Below the pieces are notes generated by a model, which was not told the DNA's origin, did no database searches, and worked only from the letters and a program-made list of their open reading frames with translations. Both the position numbers and the translations under genes were made by a program. A DNA stretch of 64,000 bases from Segatella copri (GTDB lineage Bacteria > Bacteroidota > Bacteroidia > Bacteroidales > Bacteroidaceae): the NCBI RefSeq assembly GCF_019249655.2, contig NZ_CP137557.1, positions 1,886,001 to 1,950,000 of the forward strand. Reading direction: 5' to 3'. Shown here in pieces: positions 59,355 to 64,000 of this stretch. Positions within the stretch are counted from its first letter, which is position 1, and each line of letters begins with the position of its first letter.

Positions 59355-60194
59355 CTATGCCAATGTAGCTCTGCTCTTATAGTCGAGTGCAGCACCGATG
59401 GCGGTGCAGAATTCAGAGTATTTGGGTATTCTGAATCTCACTCCATAGAGTTTCTCCATAGCAGGGAATACCTCCCGGCATTGTGGCAGGAGGGTTAGGT
59501 TGCCTATCATGACAAAGTCTTTGATACCTGATTCCAAAGATGAGAGAATCGTGGCAGAGCCGATGCTCTGCAATACCATGCCGATGAGTCCCATGGCAAT
59601 GTCTTCCCTGGAAGCGTTTGCCTTGGCGTTGCTGAAGAGGGAGGCTGTAGCGGTCATCGGAAGTCCTGGAAGGGGCTTGGCACTGATGTCGCCTATGAGC
59701 AGGTTGATCTTAGAAATGTCTCCATCTTTGGCAAGATTAACTATCTGCTTGATGTCGTCGGTCTTGAGCATAATGCGACTCAGACCTGCGAGTGTTCCGC
59801 CGCCTATGCCGATGCCGCCGATGTGCTTGATTTCGTCTCCATCGCATTTCACAAGCGATGTGCCTGTTCCCATGCTGACCACAATCATGCGGTCGAGCTT
59901 GCTCTCATAGCGTGCACCCAAACCGTCTGCAACGAATTCCTGACTCTTGGAAGTAGGCAGACCATAGATAGGCTCATCGATATAGGCTGCGCCTACACCC
60001 GTGAGCATCACGTGTTCCACCTCGTTGAGGCTGATCTTGTTGTCGTGTAAATATTTTCCGAAAGCTCCGTACAAGGAGGTGATAGGGTCGGTAGCCTTGA
60101 TGCGTATCGGACTGATAACCATTCCGTTATCGTCAATTCCTACGATCTTTGTTGTTGAAATACCGACGTCTATTCCGATTACTATCTTTTTCAT
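59355..60194 (-). CDS. coaW: Type II pantothenate kinase-like protein
   Basis: The 279-residue protein of the ASKHA superfamily begins MKKIVIGIDVGISTTKIVGI, the phosphate-binding D-x-G-x-S-x-T-K motif, and has VSMGTGTSLVKCDGD and GIGIGGGTLAGLSRIM as further nucleotide loops. This is the CoaW pattern, the first enzyme of coenzyme A synthesis. I start at ATG 60194; an in-frame codon ten residues earlier lies within the promoter. The -7 box ends only 5 bp before the ATG, so the mRNA may be leaderless. It is downstream of the SLC13 symporter gene but separated by a strong hairpin. Confidence 0.88.
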   Translation of the reverse strand: MKKIVIGIDVGISTTKIVGIDDNGMVISPIRIKATDPITSLYGAFGKYLHDNKISLNEVEHVMLTGVGAAYIDEPIYGLPTSKSQEFVADGLGARYESKLDRMIVVSMGTGTSLVKCDGDEIKHIGGIGIGGGTLAGLSRIMLKTDDIKQIVNLAKDGDISKINLLIGDISAKPLPGLPMTATASLFSNAKANASREDIAMGLIGMVLQSIGSATILSSLESGIKDFVMIGNLTLLPQCREVFPAMEKLYGVRFRIPKYSEFCTAIGAALDYKSRATLA

Positions 60195-60199
60195 GGGTG

Positions 60200-60229
60200 C
60201 AAAGTTACTGCAAAAAGAAGACACTGCAA
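60200..60229 (-). promoter_or_regulatory. Promoter of coaW, probably leaderless
   Basis: Minus strand TTG, 19 bp, TAACTTTG, then CACCC and the ATG. Transcription would begin at or within a base or two of the start codon. Confidence 0.65.
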
Positions 60230-60257
60230 AATAAAAATGGATTTATTTTGCAGTGTC
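60220..60257 (-). terminator. Terminator of the SLC13 symporter gene
   Basis: A perfect 16-bp stem (GACACTGCAAAATAAA and its complement) with a 6-nt loop and TTCTTTTTG after it on the minus strand. It overlaps the coaW -33 element. Confidence 0.8.
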
Positions 60258-60287
60258 GATATTTAATACTTCTTAAAATGTGTTCTT

Positions 60288-61754
60288 TTACAGAACGTTC
60301 AGTCGGCAGAAGGTGATCAGTACGGTGTAGCCGATAACCATACTTAATACACCCACGGTAAGACCGGCTTTCACCATGTCGGTCTGTTGGATAAGACCGG
60401 TGGAGTAGGCGATGGCGTTAGGAGGGGTAGAGATTGGGAGCGACATGGCGCATGATGCTGCCACTGCCACGCCGATGAGAACCGTCTCAGTTCCACCGAT
60501 TGCCACCAGTTTCCCGCCCATACCAGCACATACAACGGTAAGGATTGGTATCAGCAGGGCGGCTGTGGCTGTATTTGAGATGAAGTTACTCAGCGTGAAG
60601 CATACCAGGCCGGATACAACCATGATGACGAATGGGTTGAACTCGCCGAATGGGATACTCTTCACGGCGTTTTCTGCAAGTCCGGTGCCGTTCATGGCAA
60701 GACCTAGGGCGAATCCGCCGGCTACCATCCAGATGACAGCCCAGTCGATGTCCTTCAGATCGTTAGCTGTTATCACGCCTGTAAATGCGAATACGGCTAT
60801 CGGCAACATGGCTACGGTGTTGGCGTTGATGCCGAGCTGTTTTCCGAAAACCCATAATATAATGGTAAGGAAGAAGGTGGCTCCCACCACAGCAGTGCGC
60901 CAGTTGTGCTGCATGCTGCCGTCTATCTTGAGTTCAATGGTCTTCTGTGAGAATGGGAACATCTTGCGGATGATAAACCATGCGCAGATGAGCATGATGA
61001 TTACCATCGGGCACATGATCATCATCCAGTCGCCGAAACCGATGCCTAGGTTCAATCCGGTTGGGTCGTTGAGCACCTTGTAGGCAAAGGCGTTTGGTGG
61101 GGTTCCGATAGGGGTACCCATACCGCCCAGGTTGGCACCGATAGGAATGGCCATGGTAAGTGCCACTCTTCCCTTTCCGTTGGCAGGGAGTGATTTGAAC
61201 ACTGGGGTCAGAAAGGTGAGCATCATGGCTGCTGTGGCTGTGTTGGAGATGAACATGGAGAAGATTCCCGTTATCAGCATGAAGCCCAGCAATACATATT
61301 CCGACCGTTTTCCGAATGGAGCTATCAGGGTTTTTGCCATCAATACGTCAAGACCACTCTTGGTGGCGGCTATCGCCAGGACGAAACCTCCCAGGAAGAG
61401 GATGATGGTTGGGTCGGCAAAGCATGCCATCACACCTTGGTAGTCCAGAAGCTTTCCGTATTCTCCCTCGGCTCCCTGCATCACGGCGAAGGCTGAGTCG
61501 GAGACGAAAAACAGCAGGACGAAAATGATGACTACCGACGTAGCCCATGCGGGAATGGCCTCCGTGAGCCATAGCATGACGGCCATCACGAAGATAGCTA
61601 TGACGCGTTGTTGAACCACAGTGAGGTTTTCTATGCCGAAGCAATCGATGGGCAAGTTCCACACTACGACGGTGAATAGGGCAGTGATGGCAAACATCAG
61701 AGCTTTTTTTCGATTGAAGTCACCGGTCAATACTTTTTTAACTGTTTCTTGCAT
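60288..61754 (-). CDS. SLC13/DASS-family Na+/dicarboxylate symporter
   Basis: The 488-residue inner-membrane protein has the two inverted-repeat signatures of this family: SNTATAAMMLTF with GTPIGTPPNAFAY in the first half and SNTATAALLIPI with LPISTPPNAIAYSTGL in the second. These Ser-Asn-Thr tips bind two Na+ and a carboxylate such as succinate, fumarate, malate or citrate. About eleven helices are expected. Succinate is a major fermentation product of this group, so C4-dicarboxylate uptake or exchange is plausible, but substrate is inferred only. It has a good promoter and a strong terminator. Confidence 0.94.
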   Translation of the reverse strand: MQETVKKVLTGDFNRKKALMFAITALFTVVVWNLPIDCFGIENLTVVQQRVIAIFVMAVMLWLTEAIPAWATSVVIIFVLLFFVSDSAFAVMQGAEGEYGKLLDYQGVMACFADPTIILFLGGFVLAIAATKSGLDVLMAKTLIAPFGKRSEYVLLGFMLITGIFSMFISNTATAAMMLTFLTPVFKSLPANGKGRVALTMAIPIGANLGGMGTPIGTPPNAFAYKVLNDPTGLNLGIGFGDWMMIMCPMVIIMLICAWFIIRKMFPFSQKTIELKIDGSMQHNWRTAVVGATFFLTIILWVFGKQLGINANTVAMLPIAVFAFTGVITANDLKDIDWAVIWMVAGGFALGLAMNGTGLAENAVKSIPFGEFNPFVIMVVSGLVCFTLSNFISNTATAALLIPILTVVCAGMGGKLVAIGGTETVLIGVAVAASCAMSLPISTPPNAIAYSTGLIQQTDMVKAGLTVGVLSMVIGYTVLITFCRLNVL

Positions 61755-61829
61755 TATCTTTCTTGTTTTTAGATTATATTTTCCTTTTTTCGGTTAGGAG
61801 CATTGTCTACATACAACACTTCAATACTG

Positions 61830-61859
61830 CAAAAATACATATTATTTTTGAATTAGCAA
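61830..61859 (-). promoter_or_regulatory. Promoter of the SLC13 symporter gene
   Basis: Minus strand TTG, 19 bp, TATTTTTG, with a leader of about 70 nt. Confidence 0.7.
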
Positions 61860-61943
61860 CAAATATATCGGAAAAAACGATGAAAAAATATGGTTTTTCA
61901 ACAAAAAAATGAGAAAAGGTGACGAACTTTGCGTTTTTTTTCT

Positions 61944-61951
61944 TATATTTG
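61944..61951 (+). promoter_or_regulatory. -7 box of the small membrane protein gene
   Basis: TATATTTG about 53 bp before the start; the -33 is unclear. Confidence 0.45.
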
Positions 61952-62003
61952 CAGAAAAAATGGCGATAGTAGCTATCGCTTTAACCGATTAAAATTATAG
62001 CGT

Positions 62004-62288
62004 ATGAGTCAGTCAGTATTATTTTTTATCATCGTTTTGGTGATTGTTTTTGCCATTATGGTATCGTCTTATATACACAAACGCCATCATGAGTTTAATA
62101 TGGACGATATCGAGAGGGCTGTGCGTGGAGCATATCCTAAGGGGGTGCGCTCGATTGGAAAGAGCGAACTGGTAGATGCAGTGAAGAAGCATTTTCATTG
62201 TTCTTCTAAGGATGCACATTATATAATAGGTGTAGCACGCCGAAAAAAGATCATTGATATTTCTGCTGGCTATGTTACGCTGGCATAA
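62004..62288 (+). CDS. Small membrane-anchored protein with a winged-helix-like domain
   Basis: The 94-residue protein has one N-terminal membrane helix (VLFFIIVLVIVFAIMVSSYI) and a basic cytoplasmic domain (KRHHEFNMDDIERAVRGAYP; SIGKSELVDAVKKHFHCSSK; AHYIIGVARRKKIIDISAGY). The helix-helix-helix-wing order resembles a small winged helix or HARP/HTH-type fold, but I recognise no named family. Function is unknown; a membrane-tethered nucleic-acid- or protein-binding role is possible. It stands alone, 620 bp before the 16S gene. Confidence 0.7.
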   Translation: MSQSVLFFIIVLVIVFAIMVSSYIHKRHHEFNMDDIERAVRGAYPKGVRSIGKSELVDAVKKHFHCSSKDAHYIIGVARRKKIIDISAGYVTLA

Positions 62289-62602
62289 AAGCCTGCTGAA
62301 ATCGCTCGAAAATTGGCCTTTAGCATGGGAAAATTTTCCCTTAAGGAAACTTGAAGTTTCAGTTAAGGAGACGTAGATTTTCCCTTAAGGAAACAAATGG
62401 TTTCACTTAAAAAAGCATTTGAAACACTTTTGGTGTGTTTTTGAGGCCATTTCTTAGCCCTTATCTGTAGCCTTGATAGTGGTGTGTGTTCGTGCACACC
62501 TCATGCTATATAATATAATAAGGTGTAATGCAGAAAAAGAAGCTTTGAAATGTTTTAGAATGTTAAAATCAAAAGAAAAATGAAAGTTTTTCCTCGAAAC
62601 AT
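62289..62602. other. Region between the small membrane protein gene and the rRNA promoter
   Basis: No gene seen. It holds the 22-bp-period repeat array, then a GGTGTG/CACACC dyad near 62480-62500, and an AT-rich stretch before the rRNA promoter. Confidence 0.55.
62334..62421. repeat. Four repeats at exactly 22-bp spacing upstream of the rRNA operon
   Basis: The core TTAAGG(A) begins at 62341, 62363, 62385 and (as TTAAAA) 62407. Units 1 and 3 share TTTTCCCTTAAGGAAAC; units 2 and 4 are degenerate. CCTTAAGG is itself palindromic. Confidence 0.8.
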
Positions 62603-62633
62603 TTGGCAGTTTCGGAAATAGTTAGTACTTTTG
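62603..62633 (+). promoter_or_regulatory. rRNA operon promoter
   Basis: TTG, 20 bp, TACTTTTG. A leader of about 270 nt follows; it contains GAGTTCTTTGAAAGATTTT (near 62680), which resembles Bacteroidota rRNA leader antitermination sequence. Confidence 0.75.
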
Positions 62634-62908
62634 CACTCGCTTTTGAGAAATCGCTTCTCTTAGCAAACATAAAGAAAGAGTTCTTTGAAAGATTTTACAT
62701 AAACAGACAAGTAGTACAAGAAGCGGTTTTGAATTACACCTTATTATATATAGGGAGTATGAAGGAACTGGGTAAAAGAAACGAACCGTCAAGCAATTGA
62801 CAAGTCAGGTTTACTAAGTTTCAATAAACGAAAAGGATATTCGTCCTAAGTACAGACAACAAACACCGATTGCTTCAGCAATGAGGCAAGAAGTAAAAAT
62901 GATATTTT

Positions 62909-64000
<1,092 letters not shown>

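Noticed and set aside
62603..62800. 65-codon frame in the rRNA leader
   Set aside because: Begins at the -33 element of the rRNA promoter and has no protein-like features.

Overview
The window is a stretch of Bacteroidota chromosome, most likely from the Segatella (Prevotella) copri group. Three things point there. The right edge holds the first ~1.1 kb of a 16S rRNA gene whose variable regions read as human-gut Prevotella/Segatella. Bacteroidota promoters recur (TTG, 19-21 bp, TAnnTTTG) and Shine-Dalgarno sequences are rare. The gene content is typical: short primary sigma factor, DPP-IV, GldB-like lipoprotein, serine palmitoyltransferase, NrdDG, GH27.

Layout. 0-5 kb: end of a glycosyltransferase, a secreted DUF4861 protein, a GldB-like lipoprotein and DPP-IV. 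4.9-7.2 kb: a PqqD-like protein convergent with an unusual HPr-kinase-like/S26B-peptidase fusion, and a Lys/Ala-rich secreted protein. 7.3-13.3 kb: core genes (rpoD, htrA/degQ, RNase P RNA, a YkvA protein, gdhA). 13.4-17.4 kb: a graveyard of broken genes (VirE-like primase/helicase, Rpn-family nuclease with an in-frame stop, a truncated copy of the HD-domain gene found intact at 31.3 kb, a gutted TonB-dependent receptor). 17.7-22.5 kb: a repeat-rich secreted protein and an RND efflux pair. 23-27.5 kb: a frameshifted membrane AraC-type regulator followed by an operon of one small membrane protein and two lipoproteins of unknown function, with repeated AAAGCTA sites between them. 27.7-31.8 kb: GH27 alpha-galactosidase, Hsp20, a cation symporter, the HD protein. 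32-44.8 kb: hrpB-bcp-acetyltransferase-tauE, a minimal ComEC, a DEAD-box helicase with a long disordered tail, and lon-tgt-lptF/G. 45-48.8 kb: TrmN6-like methylase, lipid kinase divergent from serine palmitoyltransferase, three identical tRNA-Pro(TGG) genes. 48.9-52.8 kb: cytidylate-kinase-like protein, LrgA/LrgB, beta-helix lipoprotein, TPR protein. 52.9-62.3 kb: cytidine deaminase, M64 peptidase, LysM glucosaminidase, FolK-like protein, nrdDG, type II pantothenate kinase, SLC13 symporter, small membrane protein. 62.3-64 kb: a 22-bp-period repeat array, rRNA promoter and 16S.

Most promising observations. (1) Three sigma-54 (-24/-12) promoter candidates, two matching the consensus fully, lie upstream of hsp20, a repeat-rich secreted protein and (one mismatch) htrA, suggesting a stress/envelope regulon. 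(2) The PqqD plus kinase-peptidase fusion pair resembles a minimal peptide-modification system. (3) A membrane AraC regulator is frameshifted at a TA tract next to repeated candidate operators. (4) A terminator-like hairpin carries the start codon of the beta-helix lipoprotein in its loop. (5) Four repeats at exactly 22-bp spacing lie upstream of the rRNA operon. No CRISPR array, intact insertion sequence or prophage was seen. All family assignments were made by eye; no database search was run.
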